Positions 26,496 to 35,198 of a DNA stretch of 52,850 nucleotides are shown piece after piece (the stretch's first letter is position 1; every line of letters begins with the position of its first letter). The notes under the pieces were generated by a model, which saw only the letters and a program-made list of their open reading frames with translations, searched no databases and had not been told where the DNA came from. The translations under genes were made by a program, and so were the position numbers. This stretch comes from a virus: positions 1-52,850 of IMG/VR virus record IMGVR_UViG_3300020198_000024; one strand, given 5' to 3'.

Positions 26496-27454
26496 GTATT
26501 TCTCCAAAGCTTCAACAACCTCTGTAATACTGGATCAGATATTGAATCTATATCGCATAAGTCAAGCTTACTCCCAACAATAAGTATAAAGTCATTCCAG
26601 GGATACTCTAATCCAGTCGAGGTCGGTAGTTTTCGATCCCGAACTAAATCTACGTATTGATTGGCGATAGTCGTCAATTTTGGATCACCCAAAATAAGAT
26701 TCGACTCAAATGAATTCATTTCAGTCAGCCTGACGCTGTAATCATATGAATTTTGATGATATTCATTAACGATAGCCCTTAGCTGATCTTCTGAACGCAT
26801 ATATACATGACAATTTGACATAAAATGGCGATATTCCCCGAGTCCAACCCCTAAAGAATTAGCCATTAGTTCTTGAAATAGCGTCCAGTGAAAAATATCG
26901 TATGGGAAACCCCATAGCATATCTTGAGATCTAATAAATACAGACAAATCAAGAACCGGTAGCGAATGCTCCCCCACCTTGCGAACAGTGAACTGCAGAA
27001 CCTGGTTACAGGGAAAATCCTTTGTGTTTGCAACTAAATCAGTTTCTCTACCTATATTGATGACAGCATTTCTAGAAAATAGATTCTTTCGAAGGATTTC
27101 TCTAGCAACAAACAGCTGATTCCCAATTCTAGGTCCATATGCCCCAAAGAGAGTTTTCCCATCATCGCTAAATGTAGCCATGCGCTTATTTAGCGGAGCA
27201 ATAAGATCAACGCTACTGTCCTGCGTGATAATCCATAATGCTTCTGCCGCCAAAAAATAGGGAGAAAGTTTTCTTGACTTGTTTATAACGATTCTAGTCC
27301 GGGGATTCTTAAGAACAAAAACCCCAAAATCTTCTCTCATACGCTCTGATTTTCTCTCGATATCAACCACTGAAGAAAACTTCGAGTCAGTCAGTAGGTG
27401 ATCAATGATCTTTGCGTAGCCCTCGTCCATTGTAGAAGTTTTAACTTGAAACAT
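26492..27454 (-). CDS. Thymidylate synthase family enzyme, predicted dCMP hydroxymethylase (320 residues)
   Basis: The catalytic Cys is C149 in FPCNQVLQF and the nucleotide-binding block is IRSQDMLWGFPYDIFHW. The residue equivalent to E. coli ThyA N177 is Asp (D186), the known switch from dUMP to dCMP specificity in dCMP hydroxymethylases such as T4 gp42. The CHVY pair matches the ThyA H207/Y209 block. The ATG at 27454 has GGTGG upstream and overlaps the deaminase stop. It would make 5-hydroxymethyl-dCMP with methylenetetrahydrofolate. Methylation rather than hydroxymethylation cannot be excluded from motifs alone. Confidence 0.75.
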   Translation of the reverse strand: MFQVKTSTMDEGYAKIIDHLLTDSKFSSVVDIERKSERMREDFGVFVLKNPRTRIVINKSRKLSPYFLAAEALWIITQDSSVDLIAPLNKRMATFSDDGKTLFGAYGPRIGNQLFVAREILRKNLFSRNAVINIGRETDLVANTKDFPCNQVLQFTVRKVGEHSLPVLDLSVFIRSQDMLWGFPYDIFHWTLFQELMANSLGVGLGEYRHFMSNCHVYMRSEDQLRAIVNEYHQNSYDYSVRLTEMNSFESNLILGDPKLTTIANQYVDLVRDRKLPTSTGLEYPWNDFILIVGSKLDLCDIDSISDPVLQRLLKLWRNT

Positions 27455-27884
27455 CTTTAACCACCAATTCAATTCCAGCTTGCTGAAACAATGATTCTAC
27501 AGAGCGGTGTGCGTACCACACGCGGACAACAACTCGTTTGATGTCAGAATTGCAAATTACCTTTGTGCAATGAATGCATGGGGTACATTGAGTATACAGG
27601 GTCAATGGTTCTTTGTAAGAACGACCGGCTAGTTGCAAGAAAGCATTTAGTTCAGCATGAACAGCGATGCAATCTTCCAATCCCTCTCCTGATGGATAAT
27701 TTTCTCCACCACAAGGAGCGTCAATACAATGACTAAACCCTCGAGGAACTCCATTATAACCTATGCTAGCAATATGATTCTTTGCATCTACAATCACGCA
27801 TCCGACAGACCTTCTTTTGCAAGTCGATCTGTCAGATGCAGTATCAGCAATGTTAAGAAAATAAGAGTCCCAGTCCGGACGCAT
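27441..27884 (-). CDS. dCMP deaminase (147 residues)
   Basis: Zinc ligands and catalytic Glu are in AVHAELNAF (H76, E78) and TPCIHC (C103, C106), the classic cytidine/dCMP deaminase signature. Residues YNGVPRGFSHC match the substrate loop of dCMP deaminases. It would turn dCMP to dUMP, feeding thymidylate and competing with hydroxymethylation for the pool released by the dCTPase. It is the first gene of the modification operon. Confidence 0.88.
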   Translation of the reverse strand: MRPDWDSYFLNIADTASDRSTCKRRSVGCVIVDAKNHIASIGYNGVPRGFSHCIDAPCGGENYPSGEGLEDCIAVHAELNAFLQLAGRSYKEPLTLYTQCTPCIHCTKVICNSDIKRVVVRVWYAHRSVESLFQQAGIELVVKDVSS

Positions 27885-28649
27885 TTAGAATAGCTTACTT
27901 TCTGCTTCGTCATCACCGCTAGAAGAAGACATTCCTCCAAAAATCTCATTATCGTCGTCTGACGACAATGAAACTGGAACTACTGTCTGTTTTGAAAGTT
28001 TTGTCTCAGCTTGATTCTTGAAAAAGTCAATAACAGTCGGCAAAGTCTTTTTCTTTTCAATAATATTATTTGGCAAGACGGAATCTGATGATTGAGTCAA
28101 AATCTGATATAGTGTGTCTGTCTGTCCAACTCCAGTTCTCTTGATTCGCACAACTTTCTTATCCAAAGAACCCATCTCCTGGAAAATATCTACTAAGAAA
28201 TTCCAAAGATAATCCTTCTGTCCAAATCCCTGACTAAACATCATAATGTCTTCGACTTTTTCTCGATAAATAGTTTGGCCACCAGCCGTCTTCTCAGCGG
28301 TCCAAGAATTTTCTTTATTCTGATTTGAATGATCGATATAGTGTACGTATGCCCAAAATCCAAATTTATGCTTTGGTCTGTTGCCATTGTCGCAAAATTC
28401 ACAAGAAGTTCCTTCGTGCTTATTCTTGCAAAGAATATCTATAAAATACTTCTTTCCAGAAGATGCAACTTTCTCTAATCCGTGTATATACACCGCACCT
28501 AGAAGATCGTCTCCTTCTTTTCCAGTGGCAAGTATAGATACATAAGCTTGATCCTTATCCTTAAGCCAAAGATTTTTAGGACCATCATTGAATGATTCTC
28601 TATTAACTTTATTTTGTTCCCTTGTTTGATTAATTGACGAAATTCCCAT
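27885..28649 (-). CDS. Single-stranded DNA-binding protein, gp32-like (254 residues)
   Basis: The order matches T4 gp32: a basic N-terminal arm, an OB-like core, a zinc-binding insertion CKNKHEGTSCEFCDNGNRPK and a very acidic Asp/Glu/Ser tail (SSDDDNEIFGG ... SSGDDEAESKLF) of the type used to recruit partners. It sits between primase and the nucleotide operon, as expected of a replisome protein. Confidence 0.75.
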   Translation of the reverse strand: MGISSINQTREQNKVNRESFNDGPKNLWLKDKDQAYVSILATGKEGDDLLGAVYIHGLEKVASSGKKYFIDILCKNKHEGTSCEFCDNGNRPKHKFGFWAYVHYIDHSNQNKENSWTAEKTAGGQTIYREKVEDIMMFSQGFGQKDYLWNFLVDIFQEMGSLDKKVVRIKRTGVGQTDTLYQILTQSSDSVLPNNIIEKKKTLPTVIDFFKNQAETKLSKQTVVPVSLSSDDDNEIFGGMSSSSGDDEAESKLF

Positions 28650-28650
28650 G

Positions 28651-29550
28651 TTAATCCTCCATTAGTATTGTAGTCCTTCGACTAACTATATTGATTATTT
28701 CCTTTGATTCTCTAACGTCTTGAACGTCTTTAACACTCTTTGGTAATTCTATAAAACTAATCGGAAAATAATTTGAAAGTCTGACTGAAATATTTTTTGC
28801 AGCTACTTTACCTGCATCGTCATTATCGAGGCAAAGAACTATTTCAGATGTTGGAAGTCTAGAAATAAGTTGCTCTTGATGCTTTGAAAGATTGAGTCCA
28901 AGCAAAGCAACAGATGGAATGCCGTTCTGATCAAGCCACATAGTATCGAGGGTTCCTTCAGTCAAGCAGACAAATTTTTGTTCACTCTTAATATTATATG
29001 AGCCAAACAAGACTTTTGAAGTCTTAAGACCACTTGAATATAGGTATATTTTACCTTTTGCAGGATCTGATCTAGTAACCCAACCAACTAAGCGTCCATT
29101 ATCATCTTTTATTGGTACTGCTAGAGCATTGTCGTCGCTCATTCCGCAACCCCATTTTCTAAGAGTTGCTTTATTAAATCCTCTCTTAAAAATCCAACTT
29201 GGAACCACATCTTGTTTAAATGGAAAAATAATTTCTGGTTGTTGAAAATCATCAACTTCTTCTTTTAAGAATAAGTCTTCTTTCCAAATCGATGTTTCTT
29301 CTTTTAATTTAAAACTACGTAAGAATAAATCTAATTCAAGCTGCCCATATCCAAGATAAGCTTTCAGAAAGATTCTAATTGAACCAGATCTGCAACCAGC
29401 AAAACAATGAAAAAGACCTTTATCTACGTTTATTGTAGCAGAAGGAGAAGAATCATTATGAAGGGGACACAGTATCGATAGTTCCCGCTTGTCCGTTCTT
29501 AACCCCAGTGAGCTTAAGACTGCCTTCCAGTCTACTTCTACGTCTCTCAC
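28651..29550 (-). CDS. dnaG: DnaG-type primase (299 residues)
   Basis: The zinc-binding domain is CPLHNDSSPSATIN ... FHCFAGC (C28, H31, C49, C53), and the TOPRIM catalytic domain contains VCLTEGTLDTMW and VLCLDNDDAGKVAAK. It is short compared with bacterial DnaG because the helicase-binding C-terminus is missing. Its 5' end overlaps the RNase H gene by 95 bases in another frame, and the zinc domain starts soon after, so a shorter start is unlikely. Confidence 0.88.
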   Translation of the reverse strand: MRDVEVDWKAVLSSLGLRTDKRELSILCPLHNDSSPSATINVDKGLFHCFAGCRSGSIRIFLKAYLGYGQLELDLFLRSFKLKEETSIWKEDLFLKEEVDDFQQPEIIFPFKQDVVPSWIFKRGFNKATLRKWGCGMSDDNALAVPIKDDNGRLVGWVTRSDPAKGKIYLYSSGLKTSKVLFGSYNIKSEQKFVCLTEGTLDTMWLDQNGIPSVALLGLNLSKHQEQLISRLPTSEIVLCLDNDDAGKVAAKNISVRLSNYFPISFIELPKSVKDVQDVRESKEIINIVSRRTTILMED

Positions 29551-29989
29551 GCCGCTCTGCCCTCCGATCCTTTTTATTTTTAGTCACAAATTCCTTCATT
29601 TTAGTAGATGCATTTTTTGCCAATAAATTTGCAACTTCATTAAATTTGTTTCCATTATGTCCTTTAACCCAGACGAAAGAAACTTTGAACAAGTCAAGAT
29701 AAAAATCTAGTTGATCCCAAAGATCTTTATTTTTTAGTCGACTCCAATTTTTACTGACAGTATTAACTATATACTGACTATCCGAATAAACTATAATTCC
29801 TGAACTTGAAACTGGACATACTCTTAAAGCACCAATAACTGCCAATAATTCCATTCGATTATTAGTAGTTGTTAATTCTCCTCCAGACACAGTACGAATT
29901 ACACTTCCGTAGGCTAAAATAACGGCTCCCCACCCACCAATTCCCCCAGGATTTCCGAGAGCCGATCCATCTGTATATACTTCAATCAT
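29456..29989 (-). CDS. rnhA: Ribonuclease HI with basic C-terminal tail (177 residues)
   Basis: Removes RNA primers from RNA-DNA hybrids. Catalytic residues are D7 (YTDGSALGNPGG), E47 (NNRMELLAV) and D70 (VYSDSQYI), with the active-site His in WVKGHNGNKFNE. The fourth carboxylate is Asn here (EVANLLA instead of the usual ExADxLA); in E. coli RNase HI the corresponding Asn mutant is still active. The last 50 residues are an Arg/Lys-rich tail, and the segment beyond residue 145 overlaps the primase gene. Confidence 0.88.
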   Translation of the reverse strand: MIEVYTDGSALGNPGGIGGWGAVILAYGSVIRTVSGGELTTTNNRMELLAVIGALRVCPVSSSGIIVYSDSQYIVNTVSKNWSRLKNKDLWDQLDFYLDLFKVSFVWVKGHNGNKFNEVANLLAKNASTKMKEFVTKNKKDRRAERRERRRSRLEGSLKLTGVKNGQAGTIDTVSPS

Positions 29990-31285
29990 TTAGAACAAAT
30001 CTTCTTCCTTATTATCTATAGATTTCTTTTTCTGTTGAACACCAACTTTAACATCAAGCTCTTCAATATCTCCACAATCCACATCCCATTTAAGAACGGC
30101 GTACTGAGCGGGAAGCTCATCGTCTCTCCATTTCTGAAATTGAACTAATCTATCTGAAGTCGTTTCATCTCTAATACACATTGAAAATGCTACATCAGAA
30201 GCCCTAATAAGAGCATCACCGTTTGCAACTTGAATTGCTGTAGGGGGAGTAAACAAGTCATTTCCGGCATCACGTGTAGCCTGTGTTGAAACGAATGCCG
30301 AAATATTTCTTCCAAGACAAAGATTCTTTATTTCCTGGAAAATCTTGTGGTCTTGTCTCCATCCTTCTCGAACTGATTTATCACCAGATATTAAATACAT
30401 ACCATCAATAATCAAAAGGTCCGGATAATGCTTTTTAACTAATTTAGAAATGACCGGTATAGACAATGAATCTTCATCGACATGATCGCATACGAATAAA
30501 CGCTTAGTTGAAGACTCAGAAAGAAACTTCTTATACTGATTTTCTTCTTCTTGAGTTAGATCTCCCCGCTTAAGTTTCTTATGAGAAAACTTATATCCAA
30601 GCATATGACCATAAACAATGTCTGCTCGCATATTGATTTGATCAGCAGGCATTTCTGTTGAAATAAACAAAACTCTTCTCGAATATTTCATAGCAACCAT
30701 TGCAGTCTTTATTGAAAACCACGTTTTACCAACTGTCGGTCTAGCAAAAACTGAAGTAACCTGCCCCGGCAACCAACCAACTCCTGATCTATTTATTGTT
30801 TTGAGTGGAGTTGGAATTCCAATAATTCCTAAACCTACTTTACGTAGCTCCTTCCTCTTCTCATAATCTTCAAATCTAGACAGAGTACCTTCATCATAAA
30901 CTACTACTTCTTTGTCATATTTTATCCCAATATCATCCAAGTGTGAAATTAATTTGGGTAAAGTTAGTTTAGGATTTACTTTCAAGTCTTCTTGAAGATC
31001 TTGGATTACGGCCTTTGTTTTTCTAAAAATGACCTGCTTCTCAAATTCATTCAATAAAAAATCAAGATTGTTTCCAGCAGAACTTACTTCTAAGTCTGGG
31101 AATTTCTCAAGTAAAACTTCTTTTTTCGGAGAAGATTTAAATTGATCAATATAATCTGAAACAAAATTAAAAGCTTCACTCTGTTTTGAAAAATCTTTAG
31201 AAGAGAACTTTATCTTCTCTAAATCTAAAGCTCCAGTTATAGAAAAAATTATACCAGATTCTACAAAGTTATAAGTTAAATTCAT
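29990..31285 (-). CDS. dnaB: DnaB-like replicative helicase (431 residues)
   Basis: This is a superfamily 4 hexameric helicase. The RecA-fold core begins GWLPGQVTSVF, Walker A is ARPTVGKT (181-188), Walker B is LLIIDGMYLI, and the arginine-finger/QVANGDALIRASDVAF region follows. The N-terminal domain (1-125) is helical as in T4 gp41. It abuts RNase HI, followed by primase and the single-strand binding protein, so the replisome genes run in one block. Confidence 0.87.
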   Translation of the reverse strand: MNLTYNFVESGIIFSITGALDLEKIKFSSKDFSKQSEAFNFVSDYIDQFKSSPKKEVLLEKFPDLEVSSAGNNLDFLLNEFEKQVIFRKTKAVIQDLQEDLKVNPKLTLPKLISHLDDIGIKYDKEVVVYDEGTLSRFEDYEKRKELRKVGLGIIGIPTPLKTINRSGVGWLPGQVTSVFARPTVGKTWFSIKTAMVAMKYSRRVLFISTEMPADQINMRADIVYGHMLGYKFSHKKLKRGDLTQEEENQYKKFLSESSTKRLFVCDHVDEDSLSIPVISKLVKKHYPDLLIIDGMYLISGDKSVREGWRQDHKIFQEIKNLCLGRNISAFVSTQATRDAGNDLFTPPTAIQVANGDALIRASDVAFSMCIRDETTSDRLVQFQKWRDDELPAQYAVLKWDVDCGDIEELDVKVGVQQKKKSIDNKEEDLF

Positions 31286-31503
31286 ATAGAGTCATTCCGA
31301 AGATATAAAACTTTACCATCAGAATTATGAATTGTCGCCGTTAAAACTGTTGAAGCCATATTGTCAACAGACCTCTTGGCGTCAACGAACGTCGTATAAT
31401 CGTCGAGAATAAATAAATTAGATTCTTTATCTCTAAAGACTACTCTAAATTTATTGAGTGGTGCTTTCCTCGCTTTTAAGTTTTCTTGTTGAATTTGTTT
31501 CAT
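31282..31503 (-). CDS. Hypothetical protein (73 residues)
   Basis: Starts ATG at 31503 and overlaps the upstream gene by 53 bases and the helicase start by 4 bases. After a basic N-terminus the body looks like one small beta-sheet domain (FRVVFRDKESNLFILDDYTTF). No family recognised. The tight coupling to the helicase gene suggests a replication accessory protein. Confidence 0.5.
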   Translation of the reverse strand: MKQIQQENLKARKAPLNKFRVVFRDKESNLFILDDYTTFVDAKRSVDNMASTVLTATIHNSDGKVLYLRNDSI

Positions 31504-31936
31504 CTACAATACCCCTATACCAATTTCGTAATATTTCTTCAAGAGATCTTTTCTGAATTAAATCATTAGAAGTTGGAAACCATTTAGAATCTTCTAATCT
31601 GAGTTCCATTAAAAGTTGCCTTTGCTTTTCAGAGCCATATTCTTTAACAAAGAAATCAATATCTGGATGACTGGAGTTTGGAGCAAATCTTTTAAAGTCT
31701 TTGGCAAAAAAACATATATCTTTACTACCTTCTTCGATAGCTACAATCATTGCCAACATAATTGTAAAAACATCGTAGTTATCTAAAAGACTTTTAAGGG
31801 AACTTAATTCTTTACCAATAAATGATCTAACAAAATAATCAGATTTATGTTTAACCTTAAATTTTTCTTCCCAAAATCTATGTAAATCTTTTGATGTATA
31901 CTCTTCTATTTGTTTAGCTAGCTTCCGACGTACCAA
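31451..31936 (-). CDS. Hypothetical protein, possible helicase accessory factor (161 residues)
   Basis: Probably starts on TTG at 31936 with AGGA about seven bases upstream, overlapping the SNF2 gene end. The protein is helical, with WEEKFKVKHKSDYFVRSF and LLMELRLEDSKWFPTSNDLI, and a charged C-terminus. Size, helical character and place before the replicative helicase would suit a helicase loader such as T4 gp59, but no motif confirms this. Confidence 0.45.
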   Translation of the reverse strand: MVRRKLAKQIEEYTSKDLHRFWEEKFKVKHKSDYFVRSFIGKELSSLKSLLDNYDVFTIMLAMIVAIEEGSKDICFFAKDFKRFAPNSSHPDIDFFVKEYGSEKQRQLLMELRLEDSKWFPTSNDLIQKRSLEEILRNWYRGIVDETNSTRKLKSEESTTQ

Positions 31937-33575
31937 TCATGTCCTGCCCTTCTATCATTAAATGATAATCTTCGACGGAAAGTTTAACAATACTCATTGT
32001 ATCAGACCCGCTCAAGAAATCTTTTATAGCTTTTTGCCTTCGAAGAAATACTTTCATGATACCTTCATCTATTGTATTCTTTAAAAATGGTCTATAAACA
32101 AAAACTGGATTTTTCTGGCCAATTCGATGTAAACGATCTTCTCTCTGTATCATTGTAGCTGGATTATGTACAAACCCATAATGAACAATTGTATCAGCCC
32201 CGACCAAATCCAAACCGAATTTTCCGGCATCAGTAGAGATAAGAATTGCTTTGGAAGCAGCATTAAACTTTTTTGAAATATCAAATCTATCATTAGCATC
32301 AACTTCTCCAGTTATATAAAATGGTGTCTTGAAGTATTGTATTAGTCTATTCGCACTTTCTCTAAAAAAAGTAAAAACTACTACTTTATTTGTTTGATCA
32401 TAAAGTTCAGATAACCAAGTTAATTTCGAAGGAGTATCTTTCCAAGACGGGTCGACAATGTCTGGAAATTCTGTGAACTGCCTACAGTTTACTGTACCAT
32501 CCCAAATTGCAGCAGATGAAAATCCTCCGGAAGCAGATTCTTGAATCCATTCCTTAAACTTTTTCGACAAAGATGAGTACATTTTTATTTCGGAGTCTGT
32601 CATTTCTATTGGTATATCATCTGGTGGCATTTTTTCTGGTAAATCTGAGACTATATTCTTATCTGTCTTTTCTCTCCTTAATATAAAAGGGCTTGTCAAA
32701 AGATGCAATTCCGGAAGTTTATCAGTTGTCCCAATAATTTTCTTGGTAAACTCATCTATCTCACAATATCTGTATTTAAATTGAAAGGCTGACGGAATAA
32801 TCTCCGGTCTAATCCATTCCATAATAGCTTGAAATTCCATTAAATTAGTTTCTATATAAATACCAGACAAAGCAATTCTAGCTTCACTCTTAAGTTTTCT
32901 AGCTAACTTTGTTCTTTGTGCTTTTGGATTCTTAAGATAAACTGCTTCATCAGCAATTATTGAAGACCATTCTTTAGGAATAATATCCCAATCTTTGATT
33001 AAAAGATCATAATTGCAGATTATATAAGGAGAAGGAAGACTTTCCCATATTGCTCGACGATCTTCTTTGGTACCAGATACAACACATGCTTGCAGTCCAA
33101 AATGTTTCATAAATTCGTCTTGCCACTTCCATTTAACAGAAGCTGGACAAAGAATTAAATTATATTTTCCGTTAAGACGGCAAATTGCTTCGATAGATTG
33201 AATCGTTTTTCCAAGCCCCATATCGTCAGCAAGTAAAGCTTTTTTAGCTTTTACGAGAAATTCAGCCCCCACAACTTGATATGGTCTCAAAAGTGGATGT
33301 TGAGCCCCTTTTGATAACTTCAGATTAACCAGATCTAATAATAATTTTTGTATCTTAATTGCAGCTTCTTGGGCTTCAGGACTCCAAGATAAACTAGATA
33401 ATGGTTCAAGAGTTTTAACAGATAATTGTGGAACTTCCCAAACCTTGTCCTTTTTATTCCATTTACGAACTGGTAAATTACGCACTTCTTGAAGATGGTC
33501 TTTAAATTCAGCGTTACCACATTCATAGCCAAACGACAAAGTAAAAAAAGGCTTTTTATAATTTACTTTAATCAT
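31914..33575 (-). CDS. SNF2-family helicase/translocase (553 residues)
   Basis: The motifs of superfamily 2 SNF2 ATPases are all visible: ADDMGLGKTIQS (motif I, 117-128), ILCPASVKWKW (Ia), IIADEAVYLKN (II, DEAV rather than DEAH), IALSGIYIETN (III), VVFTFFRESANRL (IV), ILISTDAGKFGLDL (V) and QREDRLHRIGQ (VI). The N-terminal 90 residues resemble the small domain seen in SMARCAL1-like annealing helicases. Likely roles are fork remodelling and recombination, as for T4 UvsW. Confidence 0.88.
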   Translation of the reverse strand: MIKVNYKKPFFTLSFGYECGNAEFKDHLQEVRNLPVRKWNKKDKVWEVPQLSVKTLEPLSSLSWSPEAQEAAIKIQKLLLDLVNLKLSKGAQHPLLRPYQVVGAEFLVKAKKALLADDMGLGKTIQSIEAICRLNGKYNLILCPASVKWKWQDEFMKHFGLQACVVSGTKEDRRAIWESLPSPYIICNYDLLIKDWDIIPKEWSSIIADEAVYLKNPKAQRTKLARKLKSEARIALSGIYIETNLMEFQAIMEWIRPEIIPSAFQFKYRYCEIDEFTKKIIGTTDKLPELHLLTSPFILRREKTDKNIVSDLPEKMPPDDIPIEMTDSEIKMYSSLSKKFKEWIQESASGGFSSAAIWDGTVNCRQFTEFPDIVDPSWKDTPSKLTWLSELYDQTNKVVVFTFFRESANRLIQYFKTPFYITGEVDANDRFDISKKFNAASKAILISTDAGKFGLDLVGADTIVHYGFVHNPATMIQREDRLHRIGQKNPVFVYRPFLKNTIDEGIMKVFLRRQKAIKDFLSGSDTMSIVKLSVEDYHLMIEGQDMIGTSEAS

Positions 33576-34138
33576 TGAATAATTTCGTCAATTAAGCCAA
33601 AAGCCAAAGCTTCTTCAGCATCAAACCAAGCGTCTCGTTTATGAATAAACTTCTTCAACTCATCGATTGGTTGACCAGACCGCTCGGAGATAATCTCTAG
33701 TAAAATATTGTTAACCCGTAACATTTCCTTAGTATTTTCTTCGGCATCAGAAACCTTTTCATTTCCAAAATAATATTGAGAAACTTCATGCAAAAGTATT
33801 CTAGTATGTTTCGTAGCAAGTCTTTTATCTCCGGCCTGAAGCAATACTGAAGCAGCCGAAGCTGCATATCCGACTGCAACAGTCGTAACAGATACTCCTT
33901 CTTTTCTCGCCAAAAGAAGATAATCGTACATACCGAATAGAGGAAGAACTGAACCACCCTGACTTGTAATATAAACCGTTATCGGGTCACGCTTAGACTT
34001 ACTGACTAACCAATTAATTGAAGAATTGAAGTTAGCTGCGTCGTAGGTTGTTATTTCATCTGAGACGTATATCTTTCTTTGCTCTAAAAGATCATGTTCT
34101 ATTTTTGTAGATATTGGATTCTCTATGAAACCACTCAC
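33572..34138 (-). CDS. clpP: ClpP-like serine protease (188 residues)
   Basis: The catalytic triad is visible: S94 in VAVGYAASAASVLL, H117 in RILLHEVS and D169 in HKRDAWFDAEEALAFGLID. Length and fold pattern match ClpP. The gene is far from the head genes, so a role as prohead protease is less likely than intracellular proteolysis with a host Clp ATPase. No phage Clp ATPase is in the window. It overlaps both neighbours by 4 bases. Confidence 0.85.
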   Translation of the reverse strand: MSGFIENPISTKIEHDLLEQRKIYVSDEITTYDAANFNSSINWLVSKSKRDPITVYITSQGGSVLPLFGMYDYLLLARKEGVSVTTVAVGYAASAASVLLQAGDKRLATKHTRILLHEVSQYYFGNEKVSDAEENTKEMLRVNNILLEIISERSGQPIDELKKFIHKRDAWFDAEEALAFGLIDEIIQ

Positions 34139-34671
34139 GTTATAATTAACCTCTTTTTTCTTTCTAGAGTCGTACCTGTTACTTCAAAATCCTCTTTTAA
34201 AAGATCAAGTACTTCTCTCTTATTAATATTTGATGTTATTTTTAATGCTTTAGATTTCAATTCATCAGTAACGTCTACTAATGGAAGTTCGATGGTTGCC
34301 GTCTTATATACAGATGGAACCTGTTCTTCGTCTAGTACCTTGCAAGACGGATTAGAATTTGCTACTGTTATATTAACCCTCCTTCCAGTTATCTTATTCA
34401 TTCCAACTGCAATAAGATTATCAAGAAGATACAATTCTAATCTATCAATAGATTTTTCAGCTCGTTTTTGTTTAGCTTCTAATCTATCAATTTCTTGTTT
34501 AAATATCGTTTTTCTAGCTTCAAGATCTCTAATTATGAGAGCAATGCTTTCTGCTTTAAATTCAATTGCATCTCCAATCTCATCTAACTTATCCTCTAAA
34601 TTAGAGGCTTCAGATTCAGATACAATATCAAGAATTGCTTCATATTGAGCGGCTAATTCATATAGTTTCAT
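34135..34671 (-). CDS. Siphovirus Gp157-like coiled-coil protein (178 residues)
   Basis: The long coiled coil IALIIRDLEARKTIFKQEID ... LEAKQKRAEKSIDRLELYL followed by the small domain GRRVNITVANSNPSCKVLDE ... VPSVYKTATIEL is the typical architecture of the Gp157 family, often found in phage recombination modules and reported in Streptococcus phages to affect phage resistance. It directly follows the sigma factor. Confidence 0.7.
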   Translation of the reverse strand: MKLYELAAQYEAILDIVSESEASNLEDKLDEIGDAIEFKAESIALIIRDLEARKTIFKQEIDRLEAKQKRAEKSIDRLELYLLDNLIAVGMNKITGRRVNITVANSNPSCKVLDEEQVPSVYKTATIELPLVDVTDELKSKALKITSNINKREVLDLLKEDFEVTGTTLERKKRLIIT

Positions 34672-35198
34672 CTATTATAGCTTTCAATTTTATTTCTTAT
34701 AGACTCTCTAACTTTTGCTGCTGATTTTTTTGAAGTCATTTTTGAAGTTATTTCGTCAAGACGATATCCTTCAATTCTCATTTTGATAAAAAGTTTCTCG
34801 TCATCTGTAAAGTTAAGAGTTTTTTCTAGATCTTTCAACATAATTATATCAAATTCATTTTCTTGAGATGGATCTTCAATTATATCTGCCATTTTTTTAC
34901 TATACTCATTATCTGGGCCATCTGTATAAGTTTTATCTAGGGACAAGATTACTGGAGTCTTTTTTGACCGATTAATCAATCCACGAATGACATTAAGCAT
35001 TGCCACATGAAGATATGTACCAAATTCAGCTTGTCCTCTTGTTGGATCATATTTCTTGTAAGCCCTTAAAATTGAAAGTCTTAGTTCTTGTGCAATATCT
35101 TCATAGTCATATCCTCTAATTGATGTTGACCGAAGCATTGAATGCACTTTCGGTTCCCACTTTTCTAGAATCTCTTGTTCTGAAAGATTCATTCTCAA
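34668..35198 (-). CDS. Sigma-70 family RNA polymerase sigma factor (176 residues)
   Basis: Region 2 is visible in YDYEDIAQELRLSILRAYKKYDPTRG ... FGTYLHVAMLNVIRGLINR, including the -10 recognition/melting helix. The C-terminal half has a short region-4-like helix-turn-helix (EKLFIKMRIEGYRLDEITSKM). No region 1 is present, as in small phage or ECF-type sigma factors. It probably redirects host polymerase to phage promoters. It overlaps the upstream SprT-like gene by 83 bases. Confidence 0.78.
   Translation of the reverse strand: MRMNLSEQEILEKWEPKVHSMLRSTSIRGYDYEDIAQELRLSILRAYKKYDPTRGQAEFGTYLHVAMLNVIRGLINRSKKTPVILSLDKTYTDGPDNEYSKKMADIIEDPSQENEFDIIMLKDLEKTLNFTDDEKLFIKMRIEGYRLDEITSKMTSKKSAAKVRESIRNKIESYNR

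Noticed and set aside
33572-34138. ClpP as the prohead maturation protease
   Set aside because: It lies in the replication/regulation block, far from portal and terminase, and resembles cellular ClpP; a head role is not supported.
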